DNA of 23,400 nucleotides from Bacteroides sp. CAG:443 (GTDB lineage Bacteria > Bacteroidota > Bacteroidia > Bacteroidales > Bacteroidaceae). Below the pieces are notes generated by a model. That model saw only the letters and a list, made by a program, of their open reading frames with translations, was not told the DNA's origin and did not search any database. Both the position numbers and the translations under genes were made by a program. Shown here in pieces: positions 15,271 through 23,400 of this stretch. Within the stretch, counting starts at the first letter, position 1; each line of letters opens with the position of its first letter. The stretch is from NCBI GenBank assembly GCA_000432735.1, contig FR887741.1, positions 1 through 23,400 of the forward strand, read 5' to 3'.

Positions 15271-15337
15271 TACGAAAAGAGATTGCCGGAATACTATTTC
15301 CCTTTTGCTGGAATGTAAATGCCTTCCGGCAATCTCT
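15271..15337 (-). terminator. Hairpin between the PKD-like and thioredoxin-fold genes
   Basis: A perfect 14-bp stem pairs 15278-15291 with 15324-15337 around a 32-nt loop. On the minus strand it is followed by only four T's (TTTTCGTA), a weak tail. It may be a leaky terminator or an RNA-processing element that sets a lower level for the thioredoxin-fold gene. Confidence 0.65.
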
Positions 15338-15351
15338 CAAAATGAGTTAAG

Positions 15352-16923
15352 TTATCTTGAACTGTTTCGATATTCTATCTTCTTTATCTTGAGCGGAGTA
15401 TAATATACAAACTCCTTATCCAGAGCTACACCTGTCATAATGGGTTCAATGTTCAAATCTTGTCCCATGGTGTATTTGCAGATGGTTCCTCTCTTATCAG
15501 CTTCTGCAGCTTGATCGTACGTGCAGACTACAATGTCCAAGTCACCACGTGATTGCCATTCGAAACTTGCATAAGTAATTTCTCCTGAATAAGTCTTCAC
15601 TACATTGCATACTTTTGTTTCGTAGTTGAACTGATACAGTTTGTTGCCTGCTGTATAAATCATGATAGGATATTCGTAAGAGAAACTATAGAATGTAGCC
15701 TTGTCGATGTCTGGAGCTTCGGCAGTAGTAAAGCTGTATGCATTGGTCTTGCTGACGGTTGAATAGTTAATGGTCATCTGATAGATATAATAATCCGTAT
15801 TATTTTCCGTGCTCTTCATCAAAGCAAAGCTGGATATCGGATTATTTTCACCATATACGATGGTACGGTTGGTCTGTTGCCAGGAGAAGGCTCCTGCCGT
15901 TTCTGTCAACTTGCTACAGTATTTAGTATACATGTTTTTCAGGTATACAAAGCATTCTGAATCCATATCATAGAATACTACGGCACTCATTCTTCCGTAA
16001 GGATTACAGAATCCCAGAGGGTAAGGCTTGAAGAGTTTGGTAGTGGATGCATCGTAGCGGTTGATCGGACTTGCGAAGATCTCTCCAGAAATGATACTGC
16101 TTGCAAAAACTCCATCTTCTGTAATGAAACCACGGTTGCTTGTATCGTATGCTCTTCCGTATATTCCCTGGTGCGGGAACTGGTCGAGTACTTTCACCGG
16201 GTGCTTGATAAGCTGAGATGGGAAAGTAAAGGCTTCGTTATAAGTTGGGTCGACATCGAATATGGTCTTTTCCTGAATGGAGTTTTCCAGTTTGTAAGAG
16301 CCGGTTTCCGTAATCAGCCATAAGTTGACAGGTGTGGATGGGTTGGCAATGTATCCAGTATACAAGAGGTCTTTCGGTTCCTTGAGCTGTTCTGAATTGG
16401 TAAAGATATCGTGTATCATAGTCGTATCGCCTACGCTGTTCGGCATGCTCAGGAAGTCTATGCCGATTACTCCGTCTTCCTTTTCACCCAATACATAGAA
16501 ACCGGTAGTCAGTGAGGTACTGACCTGTAGCGTCATATCAGATATGATCCATTCCATACCGGTGGAATTGTCTTTGATAATCAGGTACAGGTTGTAGCTT
16601 CCCGGATTCAGGACTACGGTTGTTTTCAGGTTTTTCTCATTGCCGAGAACGGTATGGGTATGCTGGTCGCTTCCTAAATCCTTTTGACAGGCATACCACG
16701 TATATTCGTACTGGCTGTTATCGTCTCCCAATATAGTCCCGGTTATCGTAGGTTCGATTGTCAGTTCTGTGATACCAGCCAGCACAGAATATGTTTTTTC
16801 TGTACCCGTAACAGTAATTTCGTTTACCGGAAGATGATCGTACGAGCCTTTGTCTTCCACACACGAGTAGAGGCTTAAAAGGCAGCCGAACATGGCTGGA
16901 TATAATATATGAGTTAGCTTCAT
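15352..16923 (-). CDS. PKD-like family surface lipoprotein
   Basis: A 523-residue lipoprotein of the Bacteroidetes PKD-like family. The signal peptide ends in LSLYSC with the lipidated cysteine at 21, followed by the acidic VEDKG, as in surface-exposed Bacteroides lipoproteins. Residues about 30-135 form an immunoglobulin/PKD-like domain (EYTWYACQKDLG, NPGSYNLYLIIKD). The rest is beta-rich with repeated segments such as GFYVLGEKEDGVIGIDFL and TAGNKLYQFNYETK, compatible with a propeller-like fold. The start lies 24 nt after the DUF4843 stop, so it belongs to the susC-susD operon. It probably helps bind the ligand at the cell surface; no enzymatic motif is seen. Confidence 0.85.
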   Translation of the reverse strand: MKLTHILYPAMFGCLLSLYSCVEDKGSYDHLPVNEITVTGTEKTYSVLAGITELTIEPTITGTILGDDNSQYEYTWYACQKDLGSDQHTHTVLGNEKNLKTTVVLNPGSYNLYLIIKDNSTGMEWIISDMTLQVSTSLTTGFYVLGEKEDGVIGIDFLSMPNSVGDTTMIHDIFTNSEQLKEPKDLLYTGYIANPSTPVNLWLITETGSYKLENSIQEKTIFDVDPTYNEAFTFPSQLIKHPVKVLDQFPHQGIYGRAYDTSNRGFITEDGVFASSIISGEIFASPINRYDASTTKLFKPYPLGFCNPYGRMSAVVFYDMDSECFVYLKNMYTKYCSKLTETAGAFSWQQTNRTIVYGENNPISSFALMKSTENNTDYYIYQMTINYSTVSKTNAYSFTTAEAPDIDKATFYSFSYEYPIMIYTAGNKLYQFNYETKVCNVVKTYSGEITYASFEWQSRGDLDIVVCTYDQAAEADKRGTICKYTMGQDLNIEPIMTGVALDKEFVYYTPLKIKKIEYRNSSR

Positions 16924-16947
16924 AGTAAAATCCTATTTTTATAATTA

Positions 16948-17817
16948 TTATTTGTTATAGTAATCGTCTGGAGTATCTCCGTATTTCCATGCATTCGGGT
17001 CTATGGTGTTGACGGTAGGACAGTGCATCATGGTACCGTCGTCTTCCAGAACTGCATATTCTCTTCCTTTTTTTGCTTGTTCCAGCAAGTATCGGGCAAG
17101 CGCTTCAGCTATGGCTCCTGCTCGTCCCATCGGCATGATTTTCATATCTGCATAGTCTTCTACGGTAGTATTTGTAATTTCCATCATCAGCAGCCATTTC
17201 TTACGTGAAAAGCTGCCGAAACTTCCTAAACCGTTCTGTCCCCACCATCCGTCAGGACGTACCATTACGTCGTTGACAACGATCTTGTGGTAAGTTGCAT
17301 CGTGGTTGTAACCATAGAATGTTTCCGGAAGGTCATATTTCGTATTATCTTCGTAGTTGGTGAACGGGCAGGTGAAATATTCGTTGGGCTCTAACTTCAG
17401 TTGCAGTGTCAGAGTGTCATCTACCATTTCCGGCGTACGGTTGAAGGTTATATCTATATAGGCATAACGTTCTCCCGCCTTGATGACATAGTCTTTGGAA
17501 AAATCTACATAATCTCTTCCAGCAACAGCGTCGGTACTATCTTTGCCGATGGTAATGCTGAACGGGCGATCGTAATCCTTGATGGTACCACTGGTAGTTA
17601 CACGTACTTGTGCGGTATAGGTGTTGGCAGTCATCGCACCGAATTCTACCGGCGTATAATACTGGTGTGCCCATTGGTCGGGAGATCGGAAATCTTTACC
17701 CCAGCGGACATCGAAATACAGTCCGTCTACGCCTTCGTAGTCCATGATTTCTTTTTCACAGGAAGTGAAAGATGCGGCAAACGCCAGCATACATATATAA
17801 GTCAATAGTTTTTTCAT
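16948..17817 (-). CDS. DUF4843 domain lipoprotein
   Basis: A 289-residue lipoprotein. The signal peptide MKKLLTYICMLAFAASFTSC has cysteine 20 as the lipidation site, followed by EKE. The DUF4843 pattern is recognisable: a DGLYFDVRW strand, a VRVTTSGTIKDYDRPF segment, then AGRDYVDF and LKLEPNEYF, which together suggest Calx-beta/Ig-like strands. The protein is of unknown function in the family; it is regularly encoded right after susD. It lies 11 nt from susD and 24 nt from the PKD-like gene, so translation is probably coordinated. It is likely an accessory surface component of this uptake system. Confidence 0.85.
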   Translation of the reverse strand: MKKLLTYICMLAFAASFTSCEKEIMDYEGVDGLYFDVRWGKDFRSPDQWAHQYYTPVEFGAMTANTYTAQVRVTTSGTIKDYDRPFSITIGKDSTDAVAGRDYVDFSKDYVIKAGERYAYIDITFNRTPEMVDDTLTLQLKLEPNEYFTCPFTNYEDNTKYDLPETFYGYNHDATYHKIVVNDVMVRPDGWWGQNGLGSFGSFSRKKWLLMMEITNTTVEDYADMKIMPMGRAGAIAEALARYLLEQAKKGREYAVLEDDGTMMHCPTVNTIDPNAWKYGDTPDDYYNK

Positions 17818-17828
17818 ACGATAAAATT

Positions 17829-19352
17829 TTATTGTCTGTTGTCTGTTTCACTCTTTGGCAGAGGTACTACATAATTAGAGAGTAACATCTTGTAAGTACT
17901 AGTTGCGTCGGTACCGGATGCAAATTCTTCCATGGCGTGACGCTTGTAGTAGAAGAATAACTGGCCTTCGCCGATGACTTCACGTGCAAACTCATCTGTA
18001 ATCAACTGGTCTTTGTTGTCGGCAGTTACTTCTTCGTCTGTAGTCAGGTTACGGTTCCAGCGAATCTGGTGCAGGGCATCCTGTGCTTCTTGCAAGTCGT
18101 CGGTACATTCAGCTACGATCAGGTACATTTCACTGATACGCATAAGTGGAATCATTGACTTGAAATAGGAATCTGTGCTAACCTGTTCGTATTTCAATGA
18201 ATAAGTGATGCTGTTACTTACTCCTCCTTCTGCTCCTTCGCTATCGGTGCTGGTTACAACTTCTTCCCACATTTTGCGGCGGTAGTCACTGCTGCTGTTT
18301 GTACCGTAGAACTGAGCCAGTTTGGAGTCGTCTCCCGACAAGCCTCCAACGAAAGTAAGCGCATTACCTTCCAGACTCTGTGAGAACAGTGCGTCGAACA
18401 AGTTTCCGCGGCTGGTGTTGTAGAGACCAAACATAACCTCGGTAGAGAATACTCTGTCGGGGGCGGAAGTAGAGGTAGCTGCAGCTCTGGTTACCCATGG
18501 GAATGTTTGATTAAGTGTAATCTCATTCAGCAGTTGGCTTACGCAGTTATAGGCTTCGGTCTTGTTTCCCATCCACATGTAAAGGCGTGCCAGCAATCCT
18601 TGCACAGCGTAGTAATTCAGCCGGTACTGGCGGTTGCGGAGGAAAGTAGGATTATCTTGATTGTTGAGAGGCTGTTCGCCTGTGTCGTCAGCCTGTACGC
18701 CTACTGTACGAATCGGATCATCCTTCAGCAAATCGGATGCATCTTTCAAGTCCTGCAGAATCTTGTCACATACTTCCTTGGCTGAAAGAATGGGCATGAT
18801 GTCTTTGTTGTTGGGAATATCCAGATAGGGGATAGCCTGGCTCGATTCTGTTTCGGCAGAGTAAATAGGGCCATACAGTCTGAGTAAATCGAAGTGCAAC
18901 ATGGCACGCAGGGCAAGTGCTTCTCCTTTTACAATCGGATAGTAACGTGAAGAAAGTGCACTCTGCGGAGCATCACAATGATCTATCAGTACGTTGATGT
19001 TGGCAATCATTTTGTATGTGTTCTGCCAGAGCGAACTGGAAGTACTTTCGAATGAATTATCCTGATAGTCATAGTTGGCATATACTTTATAGGGATGTGT
19101 ACCGTTGGCAGGTACATTGTAATATTGTGCCATCACATCAATTACTCCCATCGATAGCGTAGAGCCGTAAGTCTGGTTCATACTGCTGTATATACCGTTC
19201 AGTACGGTAAAGAATCCTTCATTTTCGCTATACAGCTTGTCTTCCATGATACCATCTTCCATATCCACTTTCAACCAGTCGGCACACGAAGAGGTGGTGA
19301 AGCTGATAGCTGTTATTAATAGTAGGTTTTTCAGTAAGTTCTTTATTTTCAT
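17829..19352 (-). CDS. RagB/SusD-family ligand-binding lipoprotein
   Basis: A 507-residue SusD homologue, the lid-like surface lipoprotein that captures ligand for its SusC partner. The lipoprotein signal ends at C23 (FTTSSC), followed by ADWLKVDMED. The N-terminal TPR-like helices contain typical SusD segments: NGIYSSMNQTYG, LWQNTYKMIANINVLID, and GEALALRAMLHFDLLRLYG at about 142-160. MIPLMRISEMYLIVAE and HQIRWNR near the C-terminus are also characteristic. It starts 17 nt after the susC stop and is clearly in the same operon. The ligand cannot be told; no sugar-degrading enzyme is adjacent. Confidence 0.95.
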   Translation of the reverse strand: MKIKNLLKNLLLITAISFTTSSCADWLKVDMEDGIMEDKLYSENEGFFTVLNGIYSSMNQTYGSTLSMGVIDVMAQYYNVPANGTHPYKVYANYDYQDNSFESTSSSLWQNTYKMIANINVLIDHCDAPQSALSSRYYPIVKGEALALRAMLHFDLLRLYGPIYSAETESSQAIPYLDIPNNKDIMPILSAKEVCDKILQDLKDASDLLKDDPIRTVGVQADDTGEQPLNNQDNPTFLRNRQYRLNYYAVQGLLARLYMWMGNKTEAYNCVSQLLNEITLNQTFPWVTRAAATSTSAPDRVFSTEVMFGLYNTSRGNLFDALFSQSLEGNALTFVGGLSGDDSKLAQFYGTNSSSDYRRKMWEEVVTSTDSEGAEGGVSNSITYSLKYEQVSTDSYFKSMIPLMRISEMYLIVAECTDDLQEAQDALHQIRWNRNLTTDEEVTADNKDQLITDEFAREVIGEGQLFFYYKRHAMEEFASGTDATSTYKMLLSNYVVPLPKSETDNRQ

Positions 19353-19369
19353 AATGGTAATTTTTATAA

Positions 19370-22300
19370 TTAGAAACGGATGCCAACAGAGGCTGAAATT
19401 CTTCTGGAGAACGGATAATCGATACCTCGTTCTTCCTTGATTGTTGACAAGCGGAACAGGTTATTGCCGTATATACGTACGTTGAATGATGAAGCACCGA
19501 TAGACTGCAACCATTTTCCGGCTGTGGTTTCATAACCAACGGAAACGGTAGAGAGTTCCAGTGTATTGTCATCGGCAATGAAGCGTGATGACATGTTCGT
19601 AGTACTTGTATCATCGATACGTTTAAACTTGGCAATATCTCCCGGCTTTTGCCATCTGTCGTACAGTGCACGTTTGTCCTGATTGTACTTTACCTGTACG
19701 TCGCTGATGTTTTCTACTTTGTTGAAGAGGGTAGAAAGGAAGGCTTGTCCTCCGTAGCGGTAGCTGAAAATGGCATTGACAGAGAAGCCTTTCCAGTAGA
19801 AGCTTGTACCGAATGAACCTTCAACGTCTGGAGTAGAATCTCCGCAGATTACTTCATCGGCCGAATCCCATTTGAAGGTATACGAACCGTCTTTGCGGAT
19901 AAAGATTTCATTACCGGTCATCGGGTCAATACCTGCCGAGCGGACAGCATAGAGAGCTGTATTGCTGGCTCCATCATAGTATCGTGTCAGGGTCTGGTTC
20001 GTACGTCCTTTTTCATTGTATTTTTCCAGCAAGTCACCGATGTTATAATAAGTTGTACGGATGTGGCGCAAGTTGGCGTTTACCGTCCAGTTCATATCCG
20101 GTTTGCGAATGATGATATAACTACCCGTGAAAGTTGTACCAATATTTTTCATGGCTCCGATGTTCATCGGTACTTGTGTAATACCTGTAGAAGGCGGGAA
20201 GTCGATGCTCAGCAGCAACGGGTCGGTTTTCTTAATAAAGAAATCGGTGCTCAAACGCAGACGGTTGTGGAACATTTCGATATCGATACCCACGTTGTGT
20301 TCGTTGGTACGCTGCCATTTCAATCCGCTGTTACCCCATGAACTGATCAGGGCTGCCAGACCGAACATGTTTGGATACTGTGTGTAGTACGTATAAATAC
20401 TGTTGGCCATCTTGGCATTCAGGTTGGCATTTCCCGGGTTACCGACTGAATATCTCAGTTTCAAGTAATTGAGAACGCCGTTCTTGTTGAAGAAAGCTTC
20501 GTTGTGGATGTTCCATCCCAAACCTAAAGACCAGGTAGTAGAGAACGGATTGTTTACTCCATATACAGAAGAACCATCGGTACGTAAGTTGAAATCCAAC
20601 AAGTATCTCAACTGATAACCATAGTTGAAGTTAGCATAGTAGCTGGCTGTTCTCGATTTTGAAATTGAAGAGCTCGGTCTTCCACCTTCGGGATAACCAT
20701 TGGCGAAGTTCGGGTTTGAGAACAAGTCGCTGGAGTAGCCGATTGCCTGGAACATAGACAGATTGGAGTTGTTTTCACTAATCTGCATACCACCAATGGC
20801 GTTTACGGTGTGTTTGCCGAAAGTCTTTCCGTATGATATGTCAAGGCTTCCATCGTATGAAGACGATTTGGTGTTCGATTCTGAGTAACTTCCTCGTTTC
20901 AGTTGGTCGGTAGTCAGATACTTGCTCATTTCTGGGGAATCGAACTGTTTGGAATTGCTCCGTCCCACGATGATACCCAGTTTGCCTCGAATACGTAACT
21001 CTGGCAACGGACGGTATTCTATCTGGAAGTTATTGGTAAACGACAACTGATTGTTCTTGTCGTAACTTTTCTGGTTCAAGTCCCATAGCGGGTTAGTAAT
21101 ATATTGTGTACCGCCGCTGATTGTTTGGATTTCTTCAATAACCTGGTCTATTTCTCCGTATTCATTGTATTTATCATAGAACGGGTTGGTGCGGGCGAAA
21201 TCACTGAACGAAACCGTCGGGTTTTCTACATCGGTATTTGTGATATTGGTCTGGTTTGTAAACGCGAATTTATCGATACGGTATGTCAACTGTACGTTTC
21301 CATTCAAGACGTCACGGTTAGAATTTTTCATGACACCTTGAGTTTGTGTGTAGGTCATACCAATACCATAGCGGAATGCAGCATCACCACCTTCGGCAAA
21401 GATGTTGTGGCTTTGGGTGAAACCGGTTTGCAACGGTTCGTTCATCCAGTATGAGTCAATACCCTGTTTGGTTCTCAGCATACGCTGGTTGTACAGATTC
21501 TGGTAATATTCATCGATAATGTTTCCGTTGGCGTCCAGTGATCCGTAATATCCGGCAAGCTTTTCATATTGAAGTTTTTCGGAAGAGTTCATCAGGTTAT
21601 AGTCGGTCAGGTCGGCCCATTCCAGACCAAAGTTACCGTTGTAGTTGAATTGTAATCTTCCGGCTTCCGGTTTTTTTGTTTCTACTACTACTACGCCATT
21701 GGCAGCCTTCGCACCGTAGATGGCGGTAGACGCGGCATCCTTCAAGATGGTGATACTTGCTACTCGGTCCATACTCAAGTCGGTAATGGTAGACAGAGTT
21801 GTTTCAAATCCATCCAGAATGAAAAGCGGTTGGTTCGGGTTGGTGGTATATTCCGTTTCCAGTCCCACGATATTGGTATTACCTCCAATGTTCAGGTTCA
21901 TGGTGGCGTTCGGGTCAGATCCGGACAGGTTGTTTTCCAGCACGATGAACGACGGATCAAGAACTTTCAAGCTTTGCAGCACGTTCTGGTTGCCGACCGT
22001 TTTCAGTTCCTTTTCCGAATAAGTAGCCATAGATCCGGTGAAGCTCTCAGCTTTTCGGGTATAGATACCGGTGATGACGGTTTCCTGAATAGCTACGGCA
22101 TCGGGTTCCATACGCACTTTCACTTTTTCTGAGGGGCTGGATATACGTACAGTCTGTGTTTTCATTCCTACATAGGAAAAAATAAGAGAGTGTACATTTG
22201 TAGGAACTGCAAGGGTGAAATTACCGTCAACATCTGTAATGACGCCCACACCTTTTGCATTTTTATAGGTGATGTTTACTCCTGGCAATGGATTGCCATT

Positions 22301-22519
22301 TTCGTCTATAACAGTACCGTGGTAAGTTACTTTATTTGTCTGAGCTGATTGAGTCGTTTGGTTCAGACTATTATCTGTGGTTGCATATAGCTGTGTACCT
22401 AGCATTGGAAATACACTTGCGGCTAAAACCAGATAACGAAGCTTGTTGCTGTGCAACCAGTTTTTGAGAGGAGGGGTTGCTTGCGATAAGCAATAATAAG
22501 AGGATTTCTTTAACTTCAT
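19370..22519 (-). CDS. SusC/RagA-family TonB-linked outer membrane transporter
   Basis: A 1049-residue SusC-type transporter. It begins with an unusually long n-region (about 28 polar and basic residues) before the hydrophobic stretch YLVLAASVFPMLGTQLYA. A CarboxypepD_reg-like domain follows (about 66-140; GTVIDENGNPLPGVNITYKN), then a TonB-box-like AIQETVITGIYT, then the plug with the SusC signature LFILDGFE and ILKDAASTAIYGAKAANGVV. The barrel ends in SASVGIRF. There is no STN domain, so control through an ECF sigma/anti-sigma pair is not suggested. It is the first gene of the operon, with a clear promoter about 30 nt upstream of the ATG. Confidence 0.95.
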   Translation of the reverse strand: MKLKKSSYYCLSQATPPLKNWLHSNKLRYLVLAASVFPMLGTQLYATTDNSLNQTTQSAQTNKVTYHGTVIDENGNPLPGVNITYKNAKGVGVITDVDGNFTLAVPTNVHSLIFSYVGMKTQTVRISSPSEKVKVRMEPDAVAIQETVITGIYTRKAESFTGSMATYSEKELKTVGNQNVLQSLKVLDPSFIVLENNLSGSDPNATMNLNIGGNTNIVGLETEYTTNPNQPLFILDGFETTLSTITDLSMDRVASITILKDAASTAIYGAKAANGVVVVETKKPEAGRLQFNYNGNFGLEWADLTDYNLMNSSEKLQYEKLAGYYGSLDANGNIIDEYYQNLYNQRMLRTKQGIDSYWMNEPLQTGFTQSHNIFAEGGDAAFRYGIGMTYTQTQGVMKNSNRDVLNGNVQLTYRIDKFAFTNQTNITNTDVENPTVSFSDFARTNPFYDKYNEYGEIDQVIEEIQTISGGTQYITNPLWDLNQKSYDKNNQLSFTNNFQIEYRPLPELRIRGKLGIIVGRSNSKQFDSPEMSKYLTTDQLKRGSYSESNTKSSSYDGSLDISYGKTFGKHTVNAIGGMQISENNSNLSMFQAIGYSSDLFSNPNFANGYPEGGRPSSSISKSRTASYYANFNYGYQLRYLLDFNLRTDGSSVYGVNNPFSTTWSLGLGWNIHNEAFFNKNGVLNYLKLRYSVGNPGNANLNAKMANSIYTYYTQYPNMFGLAALISSWGNSGLKWQRTNEHNVGIDIEMFHNRLRLSTDFFIKKTDPLLLSIDFPPSTGITQVPMNIGAMKNIGTTFTGSYIIIRKPDMNWTVNANLRHIRTTYYNIGDLLEKYNEKGRTNQTLTRYYDGASNTALYAVRSAGIDPMTGNEIFIRKDGSYTFKWDSADEVICGDSTPDVEGSFGTSFYWKGFSVNAIFSYRYGGQAFLSTLFNKVENISDVQVKYNQDKRALYDRWQKPGDIAKFKRIDDTSTTNMSSRFIADDNTLELSTVSVGYETTAGKWLQSIGASSFNVRIYGNNLFRLSTIKEERGIDYPFSRRISASVGIRF

Positions 22520-22548
22520 AGCTTATAGTTATTGTAGAATTTTAAGCG

Positions 22549-22579
22549 CAAACGTATAGAAAATATATTAATAAAGCAA
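22549..22579 (-). promoter_or_regulatory. Promoter of the susC-susD operon
   Basis: On the minus strand: -33 TTG (22577-22579), a 20-nt spacer, and TACGTTTG (22549-22556), a full TAnnTTTG match. Transcription should start near 22542, leaving a leader of about 23 nt before the ATG at 22519. The short leader leaves no room for a riboswitch or attenuator. Confidence 0.78.
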
Positions 22580-23044
22580 TATTTTGTATAATTTTATTTG
22601 AAAATTTTTAAAAATAGATGCACTATGTTGATTCTTTAGTTTCTATTTGTAATAATGTTTTTTTTAAGGCTAAATAAATCTAAATTAATATTAATGTCTT
22701 GTTTCATAGGGATTTGAGTCTGTTTTATTCCATCTCTTTTTGCTATGATTTAATAAAATAAATTATTTTGTATGTTGATATAAAATGTTTTTGTGTATTT
22801 GTTGGATATTTATGTCTTTCAACTTTTACTTAATATCTATTTATAAAACTGAGATTTTAAAAGATGATAGGATGTTGTAGAAAGAAATAGTCTTTAATAT
22901 TAGCAATTATTTTAGAATACATAAATGGCAAAAGGATAGTCTTATTAATAGTGTGGGAGAGGAGGTGATGCTTTTATATTCTATATAACGTAAATTGAAC
23001 TGCGTCAAACCTTTAAATTGTTTTTTGTTGCTTTGATATTTTAA
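22580..23044. other. Very AT-rich intergenic region
   Basis: About 460 bases of strongly AT-rich sequence with frequent A and T tracts and stops in all frames. I find no promoter with both elements, no strong hairpin and no coding signal. It separates the uptake operon from whatever lies to the right and may hold regulator sites that I cannot recognise. Confidence 0.6.
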
Positions 23045-23212
23045 ATGTATCTGACTATCAAGTGTCTGACTGAAGATGAAATTGTAGAAATCTGACTTAT
23101 TAAGAACGGATGCGGTTTGCATTACGGTTTCGTATTCCATGAAGATAACGATTGGTTCAGTGCTGGAATACCTTATTCCCAATTCTTACTATATGCAGCT
23201 TGTTTGGGCTAA
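23045..23212 (+). pseudogene. Possible decayed ORF with one in-frame TGA
   Basis: From the ATG at 23045 the frame reads 16 codons (MYLTIKCLTEDEIVEI), then TGA at 23093-23095, then 38 more sense codons, including GLHYGFVFHEDNDWFSAGIP, to TAA at 23210-23212. Both parts look protein-like, so this may be a remnant of a gene broken by a point mutation. The opposite strand is also open across 22907-23182 (91 codons, unrecognised), so the coding strand is uncertain and neither may be real. Confidence 0.2.
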
Positions 23213-23222
23213 ATACCTATCT

Positions 23223-23400
23223 TTATATAAGGGTAATGACTGTTGTAGAACTAAACGTTTTATTCTTTTGGCGGAACGGTTCCTTTATTTCTTGTTTAGG
23301 TTTTATTATTTGAGTTTGCTTTGAGAAAAAATCTTCTATATTTTCTTTGGTTTCTCCCGCTGTTGTTTCATGCTTTTGTACAAAACTTTTCGGAATTTGT
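23223..23400 (-). CDS. C-terminal end of an unrecognised protein, cut by the window edge
   Basis: The minus-strand frame is open from the right edge for 58 codons and ends in TAA at 23223-23225. The residues are lysine-, glutamate- and glutamine-rich (ENIEDFFSKQTQIIKPKQEI), which looks like a charged coil or linker rather than a folded catalytic domain, and end in STTVITLI. I do not recognise a family. The gene would be upstream of, and in the same direction as, the susC operon, so a regulator is possible but nothing in the visible part shows this. Sequence to the right is needed to be sure that it is coding. Confidence 0.35.
   Translation of the reverse strand, partial: QIPKSFVQKHETTAGETKENIEDFFSKQTQIIKPKQEIKEPFRQKNKTFSSTTVITLI

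Noticed and set aside
1..23400. CRISPR arrays, tRNA/rRNA genes, complete insertion sequences
   Set aside because: No regularly spaced repeats, tRNA-like cloverleafs, rRNA motifs or transposase genes with terminal inverted repeats were seen on either strand.

Overview
The window reads as a chromosomal segment from a gut Bacteroidales bacterium, most likely Bacteroidaceae (Bacteroides, Phocaeicola or a close relative). The evidence is a SusC/SusD pair with a DUF4843 and a PKD-like lipoprotein, an Oar-type TonB-dependent receptor, a Bacteroidetes-style DUF4838 protein, and several promoters of the Bacteroides type (-33 TTTG/TTG, 19-20 nt spacer, -7 TAnnTTTG). The genus is not certain.

Left part (1-2321): an AT-rich edge with a 21-bp-spaced direct repeat, a possible small secreted-protein gene on the minus strand, and a PurF-like amidophosphoribosyltransferase homologue. 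The homologue keeps the PRPP motif and the iron-sulfur cysteines but has lost the N-terminal glutaminase cysteine. It is best started at 836. A bidirectional terminator separates it from the next, convergent block.

Minus-strand envelope block (2349-8819): a secreted 5'-nucleotidase / cyclic phosphodiesterase, an Oar-like TonB-dependent receptor, and a POTRA-less Omp85 (BamA/TamA-like) barrel protein. The receptor promoter carries a palindrome that also resembles a Pho box. This and the nucleotidase suggest nucleotide or phosphate scavenging (inference).

Plus-strand block (8969-13871): pepT (peptidase T), gcvT (glycine cleavage T protein) and a secreted DUF4838 glycoside-hydrolase-like protein with a discoidin-type C-terminus. 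The 141-nt pepT-gcvT gap can fold into a tidy three-way junction. Its closing stem competes with a second helix just upstream of the gcvT start, so it is a candidate regulatory RNA. A strong promoter at 13954-13984 followed within about 70 nt by an intrinsic terminator defines a candidate short sRNA. An 11-nt stretch of it is perfectly complementary to the gcvT leader.

Minus-strand uptake operon (14152-22579): from one clear promoter, susC-like, susD-like, DUF4843 and PKD-like lipoprotein genes are tightly packed. A hairpin and a thioredoxin-fold protein gene follow. No glycosidase, protease or regulator lies beside it in the window. The right edge (22580-23400) is very AT-rich, with only fragmentary coding signals and the C-terminal end of an unrecognised minus-strand gene.
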